A stretch of 64,000 nucleotides of DNA from Colletes latitarsis (lineage: Eukaryota > Arthropoda > Insecta > Hymenoptera > Colletidae): NCBI RefSeq assembly GCF_051014445.1, contig NC_135136.1:40682001-40746000 (forward strand). Direction: 5' to 3'. The notes under the pieces are model-generated. The model worked only from the letters and a program-made list of their open reading frames with translations. It was not told the origin of the DNA and searched no databases. This document shows, piece after piece, positions 37,963-51,875 of the stretch. The translations under genes were made by a program, and so were the position numbers. Positions within the stretch are counted from its first letter, which is position 1; every line of letters begins with the position of its first letter.

Positions 37963-38520
37963 GTTCGCGACGGGTCGTTTCTTCGTCGCCGAATCACCGA
38001 TCCCAATAACGTTTCAAGAACCGTCGGCCGGATCAACGGCGGTCACTGTTTCCTTCTCGATGCGTCTTTCCCTGTTGTCGTTCGCGAGTTAGTTCATAGA
38101 ATCGCACGGTTCCATGTTAATATTCATTGTCGGAAGCGTACACACCGCACTGCACTCTGGCCTGTGGCCGACATCCCTCTCCCCCGGCCCGCGAACCGAA
38201 CAGGGTGACTTTTTCCACCGGAGGGGAAAGGGTGAACCAAGACGCCGAAGGCGGAAAAAGGAGAACGATAGGGGGAGAAGAGAAAACGAGCGAAAAGAGC
38301 GAGACCACGGAGAGCAGCAGACTCCCGGTGGACAGCTGCTTGTCCTCTCCTCTCCTTCCGCCACTTTTGCGATCTTCCACGAAGCTCCGCGGCCTCGTTC
38401 GCTCCTTCCCGCCCACCGAAGCCCAATTACCATACCACGTGACCGCGGCGCCGACCAATCAGAGCTGCTCCGAGTCCGCGACCATGATGGATAGCACGGC
38501 ACGCATGCAACACGTGAGTG
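37963..38520 (-). promoter_or_regulatory. Dfd: Dfd 5' leader and presumed promoter region
   Basis: GC-rich sequence immediately upstream of the Dfd start codon. Minus-strand ATTGG (an inverted CCAAT box, from CCAAT at 38455-38459) and an E-box CACGTG (38436-38441) lie about 480 bp upstream of the ATG. A purine-rich plus-strand stretch at about 38,240-38,330 contains several GAGA-like words, which in insects recruit GAGA factor at Hox promoters. No convincing TATA box or initiator could be fixed, as is common for Hox genes, so the transcription start is not placed. Confidence 0.45.
38089..38127 (-). other. Possible upstream open reading frame in the Dfd leader
   Basis: A 12-codon frame, MNINMEPCDSMN, ends 126 nt upstream of the Dfd start codon. 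It has a second internal ATG four codons in. If the Dfd transcript begins upstream of 38,127, this short frame would precede the main one and could reduce translation. It depends on an unmapped transcription start. Confidence 0.3.
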
Positions 38521-39626
38521 GCGCCACGAGAACCACTGCGGCAGGTGCACCAACTTCTTTCTTCGTGTCTGCTACGAAATCTACTGTCACCGATTCCTAC
38601 GGGCAACCGTTTCCACGAATTACAGTTCTCCGGGACTCTCCTCGGACTCGCCACTGCGCACTTTTCGATCCTCGATAAGTTTCGTTCAAGTCCCAAATGG
38701 TTTTTGAAAAATGTCCAACCGGGAGTGGGGACACGTCGATCCTGAAGACGTTTCGATCACACGCGTTCGCGATTCGCTTCGATGATCAGTTCACCGCGCA
38801 CTGGTTCGTCGGAGCGACTTGTCCCGACGAACGGAATCCCGTCGACCGACCAAGCTGTCAGAGAGCCATGAAAGTGAGCTCGTCCTGCCTCGGCAGAAAC
38901 TCGTCTGGCAACTCTGGCTTGTTCCCAACTCCCTCCAGGTTCGACGAGGCCGGCTGGCTTCGAGCCGATGCGGAGAGTCGGGACAGCCCCTCTCCTCGTC
39001 GCTCCGCTTGCTCTCCCGCCGGCTAACCCCACTCTCTGGAACCACGAGACCAACCCCTGCCACGGAAACCGTGGATCCTGTGCCCTTATGGGGCCATACT
39101 CGAGGGTACTACCTAGAACCGTATAGTCACTCCTACGGATCTCCTTAACCCGCCTCCATCCTTCTAAAATCCATCTTAGCAGCATGGTCAATGCTCGCCG
39201 AAACGACGCCAATCGGCACCGACGTTATTGAGATCGTACGGTTGGGGTTAAACGGTATCGCGATACTAATCGCGCCGCTGTCTCGCGGTCACTCGTCTTC
39301 TCCGTCGGATCTTTTTTTGCGAGGGCAATCATAACGGTTACGATTGCCATTTTGGACCGTTTCTGCGAAAGCCAACGCTGCGGGGCTACTGGACCACGCA
39401 CCGGAATCGCGTACTCTAATGAAAGTAGAACAACCAAACGTTGGGGTTGACTGGGCGAATGAAGGGTACGGCGATAGAGAACATTTTCAAAGAGATTCGA
39501 TCGAGGATTTAACGCTAGGTTTACACTAAGAACATACCATTTGCTTGTAATTTGTACCATCGATATAATGGAGTTAAGTAGTATAGAATTACGTATGTTC
39601 CGCCCTTTTGTTTCATACGGGAGATT
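38521..39626. other. Dfd upstream DNA, GC-rich, no gene recognised
   Basis: Continues the GC-rich Dfd upstream region to about 39.1 kb. Several open frames overlap on both strands (for example 38757-39212 minus, 38697-39026 plus) but none shows a domain, and the overlap of three or more frames argues against coding. It is probably promoter-proximal regulatory DNA. Confidence 0.45.
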
Positions 39627-39834
39627 CTGCGGGTATCTAAGTTGTGACCAGTGTCGTCATCCTTGAATTAGATACCCGCAGACATCACTGTTAGAATACT
39701 CTATTCCTAAGCCTGGGATCACAATAACAATTAACCTTGTTCTCCAAGTTCGGATTGTTGCGAGTGCGAATCTACTTGCAATCTTCTTCTATTCTTCTGG
39801 TGTCTGCCCGACCTGCTGTTTCTACTTGGAGAAC
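39627..39834. repeat. Two strong hairpins in an unclassified, possibly transposon-derived segment
   Basis: CTGCGGGTATCTAA (39627-39640) and its exact reverse complement (39668-39681) form a 14-bp stem with a 27-nt loop. A second perfect 11-bp stem, GTTCTCCAAGT (39739-39749) with ACTTGGAGAAC (39824-39834), follows. The sequence from TGTTAGAATACTC at 39689 looks somewhat like the start of a retrotransposon LTR, but no matching end or target-site duplication was found. Confidence 0.4.
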
Positions 39835-42800
39835 GTATTGACTCCTCCTGGGTAGATGAGTTTCTACTCTTGACTGATCTTGACTGGAACTGAACTTGGA
39901 ACTCTTCCGAACTGTTCTGATCTGCCTCTCATCAGTCTTGACGTCTTAATTTGGTTTATTTCTGGTCTGTGAGGCAGCGGACGGATCTATCTTCGTTCGT
40001 CGACTGTTAATATTGACAAAGTTCCGATTTATCTCGGTCTTGGTTAACGTCGACGAGTTGGCGACGTTTAGGCTTCAAGCAACGCGCTTGCGATAAGATT
40101 CTAATCTGCCCATATTGCGAGATGGGTGACAACCCTTAATTAGATTGTCATGCACGTTAGAAGGTGCCATTGTTGGGAGCCGCGCAGTCGATACGATCGA
40201 TACCACGAGCATTCGCAATCTCTAGTCACGAGGCTTCTCCACCGCGGGCACCATAGATAACGCAAGATCGCCTCATCTGCGTGCGCGTTACGTAAGGCGG
40301 CTTCGATGCAGCTTCGAATTGAAAGTAATGGCACCGGCGTTCTTTCGCCGCGTGTTTATATCGGTGCTCCACAAGTGTCTCGGTCTGCACTCGGTCAAGT
40401 ACGCCTACTTGCGATCAGCTGCGCGGAGCAAAGCATATAAAGCGCCGAGTCATTATACAAAGAGCACACTCACTCTGTTTTGCCGCGGCACGACAATGCG
40501 CCACGGCGAGCTTCGCCCGACAAACAACTCGTCGAGCCGATCCGGATTGTACTTTTACTCTTTGCCGTGACGCGATCTTCGTCTTCGTGGTGTAGGAACA
40601 ATCGGAAGCGCCGGCGATGGCCTCTTCGAAGGGCTACCAGGAAGACGAGGTAGCACCACTAACCGAAAATCTGTCGCGACGAGTAAAAATCGAGCGTTCG
40701 CTAGGACCCTGAAGAGCCCCGTTCCGCGTACGAAGAAGCGTAGAAAGTGGTCGAGCAATATTGTCCAGTCGCGAGGGCGACGATAAAGCCAGCGTGGCAA
40801 TATTTCCCGGGGCGGTGAACGGTTCCAGAAGAACGCGGAGCGTCAGGAGGACAGGAAGGGGGTGGCAATTGAGCGGACGCTGAGAGCGCGTCAGCTGGTT
40901 TTTCCGCGAGCTCTCCTGGACTCGGTTTTTCGCTAGGATAGGACGAGGTCGCGGCTTATTTCTATTTTTCTTACGGCCACTTCGTGCCGGCCCCGGCGAC
41001 GGAAGGGGACGCGCGTCGTCGAGTGGAATCAGCGAGGGGGTTGAAGGGACCACGCCGCGAACCGAGAGGGTAGGACGGACGTTGTCTCCTCGTTTTGCGG
41101 CTCGACCTCTCCGTCTCTATCGGCGTCCAACCCTCTCTTGCACCCTCTGTGCCCAGCGTCTTCTGGCTACCGCTTCTTTCTCCGTCTTTCGCCCGCGTCT
41201 CTTTCCACCCCCGGTTTCTGCTCGAGTCTTCGCCGCTCCTCTTCTCTTCCGGCGAAACACGATCAATCACTTTTCCCGGCGAGCCGGCATGACACCCTCC
41301 TTTTACACCCACTGCCACCCCTGCAGCACGGAGACCGTGCCTCGTCAACGATGATTCTCCCTTCTTTCTTTTTCCTCTTCTCGCTACCGAACCGATGCGA
41401 TCTCCCAGATGACGATTATCGCGAGATCGCCCATGAGACCTGGCCCGGACCCGCCACGTGTTCCCTGCTATGGTTGTCCTTCCCGGGGACACCGAACGCG
41501 CCAGGATCGCTGGAGCAAGGGGTGGAAGCGCCCCGATTGTTGCTCAAGATTTGTATGGAATCGCGGACTCGATGGAACCGAGCACAAATCCTCTGTTGAA
41601 AATTCTCCGGGATCGATAAAAGTGGTATTCAGTTTTCTGTATGCTCGTATTGGAAGAAGTCCCATTTGACAGTAGTTTTGTTTAGAAGAATTCTTGAAAT
41701 AGCGATCACATATTTTTAAAACAATCTGGAAACATTCACTAACCTACCAGCAGCGAGAATACGCTTTCACTAGCGAATGTGAACATAAAAGTATGCATTT
41801 AAGTGCTCGTAAACGTCTATCGAATCTAGTCGAGCGATCGAATACGCGCTTGTAGATTAAAGGTTATAAAATATCCAACGGAAAGACTGTGTCTCGTATT
41901 AATAAGATCCCTACGAAAGGTAACATTGCATACTGAGAGATTTGAACTTTCTCCCCCGTTTTCCGACGAAACTCAACGACGCATATCGAAAAGACAGCTA
42001 CACGAAAACACACTCGCGAATAATCGCGGCCGTTTTTGCCCGCGACTGCGAAAGAATCATCCTCGGCTGTCAGAACGCTTTCCCGTGGAAACCCGTTTGG
42101 CTGGAATTCCCCGGCTGGCATCGAGACGCGAAAGAGTCACGCCGCGGAACACCGAGTTCCGTCGTGATAATGATAAATGGGAACGCAGTAGTTCACGATT
42201 TAATATCAAACTCGGCCGAGCGGCTGCTTATTATCGACCATTAGTAAAGTTTTAATAACGCAATACGACGCCCGGCTCGAGGAGTGGGGTGGAACCATCG
42301 CGATTTATCACTTTCATCGCTTTATTACCGGCGTTCCGTACTACGCTTTACTTGTTGATCGCCCGTGACACCACTGGGAACGTTTCTGGGAGAGACTCGA
42401 AACAGAAATTATGCCGATATCGATCATTTTTCGATGTAACTCGAATATTTCTACAGAGTGATCCGGCGATCGCGCCGTAACACGAAAGGGGATGGTTCCT
42501 CGCGCTAAAACCATTGAACATGCAGAAGAAAACTTCTGTCTATCCTAAAATTATAATTTTTCTTCTCCGTTGACACACGTTTGCTACGATCGATATTAAA
42601 TAGCAGTCAAACCATTTTCAAATATTTTCCACGCTACTACGATCCTCAGGGACCGATCGATCTACACCTCCACGGAATACTCCAAATATTTACAAACCCG
42701 CGGAACACCGTTCGCTGGAAGAATTCGATTCGGCTCTGAAATTCTTGTCGTCCGGAGTTTACGAATTTATGATAGATCCTGGCTATTCTCGCGTGTATTT

Positions 42801-45800
42801 TGCGTCGAGGTGTTGGCAGCAGATCTGTTCAAGGCGAAAAGCACGAGTCTCCGGAGATTCTATTTCGCTGCTGAGTCACCATTTCGCGTTTGTCGACGTG
42901 AAAAGGGAGGCTGCCCTCTAGGGGACATCCCTGTACACCTTAGAACCCCTCCGGTATCGAGGTCGACCTTCGAAAGGTTCGCTGTCGTACTTCGACCCTT
43001 TCTCTCCTCCCGTCACCGCTGTTTCCGTCTTGGAAACCAAAAACAACCGAATGGGACGGGGAAACGATCACCACGCGAGCTGGGTATTTCGGTAAAACAA
43101 ATTCTATGAAATATATTGTCAAAATAAGTATTATGTACTTCATAAACGTATTGAATTGAGAATTTTCAACGCGAATTGATTATTAAGTTACAAGTGAAAC
43201 AGCTGCCAACCGTAGACGTCTATTTCATAATGTAGAATCGACCTTGTTTCGAAACAACTATAAACGGCGAAGGAAGTTGTTGAGTCTTCCGTCGAGTCTT
43301 ATTCCTCAACAACAGCGTATCTGCAAGTATCCAGGCCAAGGAAAGTTAATGGATTTCAGATTGCATTGCAGTAAGACCTCGCTTAACGCTCGAGATACGC
43401 TTCTAAAGTTTAGAACACTATGCAGGGTCATTGTAATCTTACGCAAATAGAAATAAGTGGAAACGTAACTACTACTACAGTAGACTTTGCTAAATTTAAC
43501 GGTCACGAACTACAGAATGGCACATTTATGACATGTCATCCGGAAGAACCGTTCATTTATAAAGATACAAAAGGACGCTTGGGGCAGGAGTTGTTCGATT
43601 TCACTGGGAACAGCATGTGGCGATGTTTTCTGGTTCCAGATGGAAGCGTGAAAGTCATTTTATTTACCTCGTAATAGAGACCGATCAACTTTTCTACCTT
43701 TGAAAATGAACGAGCGATCCAAGTGACCTGGCCTGAATACTCTATTTAATGACAGGAGGCGCGTATTTCGTACGAGACGCAAAAAGCACGTTATAACGAG
43801 ACAGGATTAAACGTGGTAGCGTTAGGCACGTTCTTGCTGCACCCTGGCAAAAAGGAGATACTATGCTGCGTCTAATTAATCGAATGCCAGAGAATTGATA
43901 TACGTGTAATTAATAGCGTCGATTAACGTTTGATGTATATTTTAACGTTCAAATAAAGTAACGAGACGCCTAAACCGTCGATCGCCTGGAATGGATCGCG
44001 CGGAAAGCTAGCGGGATCCACGGAGCGTTGACTGAGCAACGTCAATTCCTGACAGTCGACGAACGCTCGGTTGGTACCACGGAATCGTCGCAACCCGCTG
44101 AAAGACGCAATCAAGCACTCGAATGGCGCGTTCGCTCGAACGCACAGAGGGTGACAAGAGTAACACGTGTTTTTACCAGGACGAACAAGAAACTTAGCGG
44201 ACCGACGACAGCACCGGAACGAACCGGTGACGTCTGCGAACACGAACACGAGGATCCATCCTCGAGTGAAAGTCCCAGCTGCTCGATCAACAGTAGTTCC
44301 ACTTACGCTCGGTGCGAAGAAAAACGAAAGAAAAGCTGGCCCGGGAGTGCGTTAATTATCGGTCTACGTGGAGACGGTAACGACGTTAACGCGACCCCTG
44401 ACCCGCGACCCGCGAGCAATTACCACCTGACATCGCCGCTTGAAAGCAATTTGCGTGCACCGGGCAGACTCTTCCGGCGACGCGCTCAAAGGAGCCCTGG
44501 CTCAGCAGGGAGAAAAAGCCGCGTTTATAGCGGCTTACGTCGACAGTCGGGCTCCTCGGACGAGGAAGAATGGCCGAGCGAGTCGTAAAAGTGATTCATC
44601 ACCTTTCGCGGCCGACTCGCGGAGTCGTTAGCGACGATCCTCTTCTCGGCTGTCGTGACATCCTTCCACGAGCAAGCCCAGAAGCTCCGCTGCCCGAGTT
44701 TCCTCGCCGCGGCACGAGAAAATCGTTCAACGCTGATGCGTCGCGTGCAGGAGACCATGCTCCGTCCAACGAGACCAGATAGCAAACACTAACGAACGCA
44801 CGAACGTCGACATTAACAGTGTCGTCGCGTTGGACAAGCTACGACACGATTGTTTAAGTAAATTTCGCACGAGGAAAATATGGAGCAGTAAACAAGAAGA
44901 TTAATCATTTATAGAGCGACCATCTTCTTGTACGATTTCTTTTGATCCCCGGTGTAACGTATCGTTGGTACGTTTCCAAAAATCCCAATGTGTTTGAATC
45001 TCTAGATTACCAGGAATTTCAGCGAACGCGGTAGCGGAGGCGTCAAAAATTAAACGAGGCAGTCGAGAAAACAATGAGACCGTGAATCCAGACGCCAGGT
45101 TTTCGAAAGGTCGAAGACCGTCAATCATTCCCGAAACGTCAGCAGGAAAATCGCTAACGAAGGGCTAGGCGTGTAAACGTCTCTTGGACGTTGATTACTG
45201 CTCGAAGCGGAAGAAAGAAGGAGGTAACTGGGTTAAGGTCGACCAGCATCCGTGACCCGGACAATTACCATTCGTCGCCCTTCGCCCTCTCGTCTCCTGG
45301 AAGACAGTTTGCATACACCGAAAACGCTGCCGCATTGTTCGCAAAGGGCCCTCGAACGGAGACGCCGACCCAGAAACGTTTACGGGGCTAATTGCTTTCG
45401 AACGACCTACTGAGATTTCCTACGTCGTCTCCGGGTTCTGCCCAAGGTCCTTGAGGATCCTCGAGACGCGTTTTTCGGCACGTGAACCGGAAGCACGAGT
45501 GGAACGAAAGTCTCGCTGTTCGGACGCAACGATCGGGAAAGAGACGCCGCGAAACATTGACGGATGAATACATCGGGGGAAAAAGTACAAGAAGAGGAAC
45601 AAAAGGATAGAAATTTGTCTCTACGCTTTGACTGCTGTCATCCTCGAAATTCCAATGTCTACTTTCTATTCTTTTACGTATTTTTGATAATGTCCTTGTA
45701 AATGTGTAATGAAATTATTTCTAGTTGAATGAGAGAATCTTTCAGCCTAAGGTAAATTGCTAGGGGACTAGTTAGCCTTACGCAACGTTGCGTTCGAAGC

Positions 45801-48800
45801 GTGAAATTGTTATTTTTGAAAAATGGCAGACGAGTTTCCTCGCGAAACGAGCCTACGACAGAAAGAGGAAAGGAGGTAAAGAGGTTACTGCTGCGTAAGC
45901 GTCTCGAGTGCTCGAATAGTGCTTCTGGCTTCGTGTAGAAGCTCGAGAGTGCTTCAATTGTCCCTGCCAGGAGATCCTGTACAGGGTGTTTCAGCAACTC
46001 GGTGCCAAACGGAGTCCAAATATCATTAATCCATCGTAAAAGCATCGAAACAGCATTGAATAACGTAGACACTAATCGAGGAATTAATAACCGAAGTATA
46101 TTTTTCTGTTTCTGTTCCCGAACGAAAGAGCAAGCCCATGGCGGATCCCCTAAATTCGCGGAGAGGCGTCGATGGCGAACAGAGTGTCGCGCGTAACGCG
46201 ATACGAGAGTAAATCCGAAGGCACAACCTTTTGGAAATACGTTGTTGTTCCAGGTGGTAAGTGCAAAGGGATGTCCTGGAGGCACGCGGGTCCAGGGAGC
46301 AAGATAGAGAGAAAGGAAGCAAGAGCTGACGGCAACGCGAGCTGCCAAGATTAATGGATTCGCATTGTCGGCATTTTTTCAAGCGTTTTAGGACCACTTT
46401 TGAGAGCCGGAGAGCGTTTCATTTTTCAAAAAGCCCGCACCGGCCGATAGAAAATCGCAATCGATTCGCCGCGCGCTAATGGTACCGAATTAAAGCGTGT
46501 GCGTTTCTCGCGTGGATAAGTTACACGTATCGTTTGACAGTCTCGTAGGCAGAGTTATGTAAGAATGGGTAGTCGGCCACGTAAATACCTCGCAAGACGG
46601 GAAGATTCGTCGTCGGTGACGCAACGGACACTGTCGTTTTCAACGACGACCGTGTCACCTCTACACAGCGAATGGAACGGGTTACGTCTCAAATTTGGTC
46701 AGAGATAGAGAAAGAAACTTTGGAGGGAAATGTTAAATGGTATGGTAATGTTCTTCTATGCATACGCGTCGTTGCAGTTATTTTAATAATACACGAACAA
46801 CACGATTTCACCTCAGGACGCTCGACTTTCACATATCTTGCACTCTACTATCGCTATATTTCCACTGTATCGAATGTGGAGTTATATTTTGACTATTTTA
46901 TACTACGTGTTATTAGTTTGTTTTGCCAAATCTTCAACTTGCATTCTAAGTATTTATTTTTACTACAGTAAAGAACCTATCTTTCTAAGTATCATGATAT
47001 TTCCTTAAATTTGTGCATTCTCATGCCCTATTAATTTAACAATACCGTCGTGGTCCCTAGAACGTTTCCAACCTTTCAATACAAGAATCATCCAAAAATA
47101 CCTGCAACCTTCGTCGAGTCTTCGAAGACGCGGCTCGCAACAAAAGCTAAACACGCAACCGGAGGCTCGTAGAAAAAATCTCGTAACATTTACGAGTCAC
47201 CAGGGACTACGGGAGTCCTTTTTGCTCGTCGAGGAGCACGAGCCGGCCAATTTGCGGTATTTATTGGTAATTTGAAGGTTTACAGCAATCAGAGGACGCG
47301 GCAGAATAGAATGGAAGGTACGGACAATGAGGACGAAGGTGGGAAACACGACGAAGGCGGAACAGGACGTAGTTGGCGCCTTGGGACCTTCGATCCTCCT
47401 CCAGGCGAAGATAGAAGTTACAGCAGCTGATGAGCCGTAACCGATGGACGCACAATAACCTTCCGTAAGCAGTACCGCTATCTTTCATTCCGTCTATCGT
47501 ACTCGCGGTTGATGCACGATCTCTATCTCTCCTTGGACCTTGGACTTTGGCGAACGCGACCGAAGAGTCCTGAGAAAAACGATCGCTGGTCGCAAAAAGT
47601 AAAAGTTTTCTAGTAAAATCACTCCAGAGGATCTTAAATTTGATATTCTTCTGTTCTATCGTGAGCTCTAAATCATCCTTAATGTATGTTTCGATGTAAC
47701 TGTGCAACGAGCGAAGCCTCGAAATTCCTTTGACCTATTTTGCCCTTTCGTTCCTCGCTGTCTGTGAAGCGTACCACCCGCCGCAAGACTCGTCGTGCGA
47801 ATACTTTCTTCTGCAGGAAAAAATTCGATTCGCAGGGCAATAAATCAACGGTGCAACCCTTTGGTTGGTACGGGCTGGCTGCAGGCAACCGAGGTTCCGA
47901 CCATGTCCTCCGATCCGCCAGCCGCCGCCATTCTCCTGCGAGTACTGTAGGCTACCGATGATGCCACAATGAGGTCTCGTTCCGGTTGATTACAATCGTC
48001 GTTATTTACGAGCTGTAAATTATTCAAATTTCGAGCCTCGCGCTCGAAGAAAGTCCATTTGCCTATCTCCTCTTCAACCCTTTCTCCCATTTCTTCGCTA
48101 CTGCCTCTCCGTTTACCTTCCAGTCTCGTTTATCCGAGTTTTCCATCTTCCGTGGAAACTGCTGATTAGGAATCCGTGTTCAAACTAACGGTACTCGTGA
48201 ATTTTCAGTATTCGTTAATTCCAGAGCAATAATGATTTCAGTTTTACGCTTCGAATTTTTTACTGGAATTATGAACGACCCAGATCCCGAACGGAGGCAG
48301 AAACAGAGGCAAATTTCCGCGAAGTTCCGAGGAGCGCTCGATAGCGATCGAGAACAGTCACGATGATCCATCCACTTCTTCGGAGAGCCGGACGGGACTC
48401 TTTAAACTTTCCTCGAGAAAGTTTGATGAGTCTATCGAACGCTATTATTCCGTACCCCCTTCCTGTCGCCCTTCTTCCGCGTTCTTTAATCATTCAAAGC
48501 GAATCAATCACTTATCCGGAGGCTCGAGATCGCTCCAGTCACCCTCCGTCGCCCGCGAAACTTGGCCGTCCCTCGTCCCGTGTCCTCTCGCGGCTTCAAA
48601 CGACGTTATCAAAAGCGACCGTTTCCCGTGGTCTCCTCCGTTCTTTCTTGACAGTTATGAGAAAGTAGAGAAAGACGAAAAAGACCGGGAACGAACGAGT
48701 CTCTACATTTACGACCAATAATGGGATTACGATTGAACCGAACTTGCAAATAAAAATGATCTTAACCCAGTTTTGAGAAATTAGTTTCCACACCTTCACG

Positions 48801-51786
48801 CTGTTTCCTACCAAAGGGTATTAATCAAAAAATATATCTCTCGATCGAGAATTCTCCAAAATAGCAAAGTACAAACGTGTCCAGCGATTCTTGCACGACC
48901 AAGAGGGGAAGAAGGGATGATTCGAGATATCAATTTAAATTCATCTCGACATTGAAACAAAATCCAACTCGTATTTAATCAGCGGCCGGGTGTTTCGGTT
49001 AAGCCGGGCGAGGCTCGTTGCAAATTCTGTTCGGGCCAATATCGTCGGCGCAAGAGGCTCGTATAAATGCGCATTTTATTAAGGGTCCACGCTGCGTGAA
49101 TAAGGGTTTCGCTGGGCCCCCTCTCGCCCCCGGGGATAGAACGTATATTCCCTTTCGACCCCTTCGACGACTCGGCTTTCATAGACCCCACGTCCACGGG
49201 CTTTGTCTCTCCCTCTTGGTCCCATACCGCCTTGAACTGTTTCTGTCTTTCTCCGCCAGTCGATTCCGTTCGAAGAGAACCAATCAGCGATCCCTCGAAG
49301 CCCTCTTGCACCCTGCAACCCGCAGCCACGCCTGCCAATATAGGGTAGGTACCCTCGTCAGATCGACCCTTATCCTTTTTACCCGCCTTCGTTCTTCTCT
49401 CTCCTCCCGGTTCTTGCTGGACCCGACTCATTTCGCAAAATGGTTTCTCCCTAGGTTGTTTCTAGCCGCGCCCGGGGTTCGTCGCATCGCTGATTTCGCG
49501 AGTACCTCTGGATCTACTTCGATCAAACGATCCCTCTATTCTAGCTTCAAAGCCCAGCCTTCCGTCATGTTTTCCTAAATCGATCGTCGAATGAAATAGA
49601 TTCGCAACTATCTCGGCTTCTAAACGGAACATATCAGTGGCTCTTAATTTTAAAATTTAGTTGTAAGATCAAACTTGATTTCCTCGTACTGTCAGATAAT
49701 CGACGTACCACTATTTCATAACAACTTAGCAGATGCGTCCGACGCGAGAAAAACGGTACAATTCATCACGGATGCAACTCCTGTTATGGGTTACTGAATA
49801 TTCGAACATGCTCCCGGAACATACCGTTATGATTAATATCGGAGTCGCGGCGTTCCACTGTATCGGTTCTCCGTTACAATTTTCAGTCCGCTTTCATTTT
49901 TTTCGAATATCGAAATCCTATACCGAAGGTCAATTTAACTGTTTATAGTCCGCCCGTAATTCACCGTACAACCAAAGTGGGATCGATTCTCTATATAAAA
50001 TATCACTACAACTTAGAGTACGCTTTAAGATTGGAATTAAATTGCCAATAGTCGAGTTGAGGTACGAAACAAGGATGACACCGATATATTCGTCGTTTCC
50101 GGGGTTCACCGGACGCGCAGGAAATGAAAAAGGATTCGCGAGGCCTGAAAGAGGTGACGATCGCTCGGAAGACGGATTTCTCGAAGTGGTTCCTGGGTGC
50201 CCCTCCACGATAAGGTCGGAGAATCGGTTGATTTTATCCGAACGCGTGGACAAACGGACGTGACGATAGCCGGCGACCGCGTCGATGTCTACCGAACGGC
50301 CGATGGGGGTACCAGATGAAACGTACGAGTTATAATAATCCGTGATAGCAACGGTGGCGATGTCGTGGAGCGGAGGAGCGGCCGTGCTGTCACAAAGGCA
50401 TGCGCCACCCACCTCGACCTGGACGCTCGCATCGTTAATCAACTGCACCGGGACCCCTAACTTTCGAGGCACCGATCCACAGGTATGGCTTCTCCGTCGA
50501 GACCGACGGCGTTGCGTGAACGTGTCTTTAAATAGACCAATGAGATTCGCCGGTAACGTGGCCGTTGTTTTGAGACCTCGTTCCCCTTTGTCAAGCTAAG
50601 ATCTTTCTGGCGAATTTCGCGCTCGCCGCCTTTGTGGACGGGGATCTATCGGTGTCCCATTTTGAGCTTGCGGACACTTTGTTCCGCGACTGTTGTCTCG
50701 TTGAACTTGTTGGTCCTCGAGAAAGCATCGAGCAAGTCGAAGATTGATGATCGTCGCACGGAGAATTCAAGAAATAGAATTCTGCGCTATATTTGTTATG
50801 GGGGGGCGAGTCACACCAGATCTGTTAGATTCGTGGAAAATAAATGACCGATCGTTCGAGCGTTTGATACGTTATAATTTCAGCCTAATTTGCGCGTATC
50901 GATCGAAACAACTTCCGATCCATACGTCGTCTGGTCCCTTTTTAAAGAATTCCGTGGAAAAGAGCGAGGGATAACTCCCATATTACTTTAAAGGTCACGA
51001 TTATGTACGACACAAAAAAATGCATTATTCATTCGCCGTGATAGCAAGCGTGCTTCATCTGATACCGTATTCCGCGACATTAACGACTCATAAAATATTG
51101 CAGGTTATAGACTAACGCGCCTCGTGCAGACCTACAATTGAATTCCGTCATTGGAGCTAAACGCGACAGAGAATTTACAACATGCCGACCATCCCTTTCG
51201 TTTCACGTTCGTAATCAGAGTCCCAACCACCCAAAAATGTCCATCTTCCGATGCTTCTAACCCTCTATGAGATATTATGTATTCTACGTCCAAACGACCA
51301 ACAACATCTACAAACCCTTGAAAGGCATCGAGAAAACATCCCCCCAGAAAACTGTCTCGAACCCACAAAACGCTACGAGGGGTCGATGCGACATCTTCTC
51401 GGAGGAGAAAGTCCCCGAATCTATTATTAGCATCTAGGAGAGCCTTAGGCAGCGACACCGTGCGCGGAGAAAGAAATCGGCAACCCCGGTTGGCGGGTAC
51501 GCGTCGTCGAGGGAGAGCCAAAGGGGCGAGAAAGGCTGAGGAGTTGGAGGTGGAGGGTTTTCCTTTTCTACGGTGGCACCCCTCTATGATATTTCCGAAT
51601 AGCCGGCGTCTTCGTACGTGGGGGGACACGGTGGGACCCGCGCAGGGTGGCAGGAGATTGGGGGATCAACGAGAGGGGTAGAAAACGAAGCCACCCCACC
51701 TCTGCTACCCTCTTTCTTTCGCCTGGAAAGCTTCGAGGTTGGCGTTGCCGATGGAACACAAGGTAACAGGAACGAACCACCGCGGG
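39835..51786. other. Dfd 5' flanking DNA, no gene recognised
   Basis: About 12 kb without a recognisable gene. A GC-rich area at about 40.5-41.5 kb gives overlapping frames on both strands (largest 173 codons, 40971-41492 minus) with no domain; the same holds near 49.0-49.6 and 50.0-50.5 kb. TGATTAAT sites read on the minus strand at 44900-44907 and 48820-48827. The 84-codon frame at 43420-43674 has ordinary composition but no family I recognise, so I do not call it. Confidence 0.5.
40436..40475 (+). promoter_or_regulatory. Weak candidate TATA promoter
   Basis: TATAAA at 40436-40441 is followed at 40470 by TCACTC, an initiator-like word whose A is 36 bases from the first T of the TATA box, slightly longer than the ideal spacing. 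It would drive a plus-strand transcript pointing away from Dfd, but no gene is seen downstream. Chance occurrence is quite possible. Confidence 0.2.
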
Positions 51787-51832
51787 GGAGAGAGAGAGAG
51801 AGAGAGAAGGAGAGAAAAGGGAAGAGAGAGGT
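51787..51832. repeat. GA-rich microsatellite
   Basis: An (AG)n run of about ten units followed by impure GA-rich sequence. It may act as a GAGA-factor landing site in Hox regulatory DNA, but could be an ordinary microsatellite. Confidence 0.8.
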
Positions 51833-51875
51833 AGAGCCATGCCGGCGGTACTGCTAGTCAAACCAAAACTCGGCA

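Noticed and set aside
43420..43674. 84-codon plus-strand frame with ordinary amino-acid composition
   Set aside because: No recognised domain, no splice or promoter context, and its length is compatible with chance.
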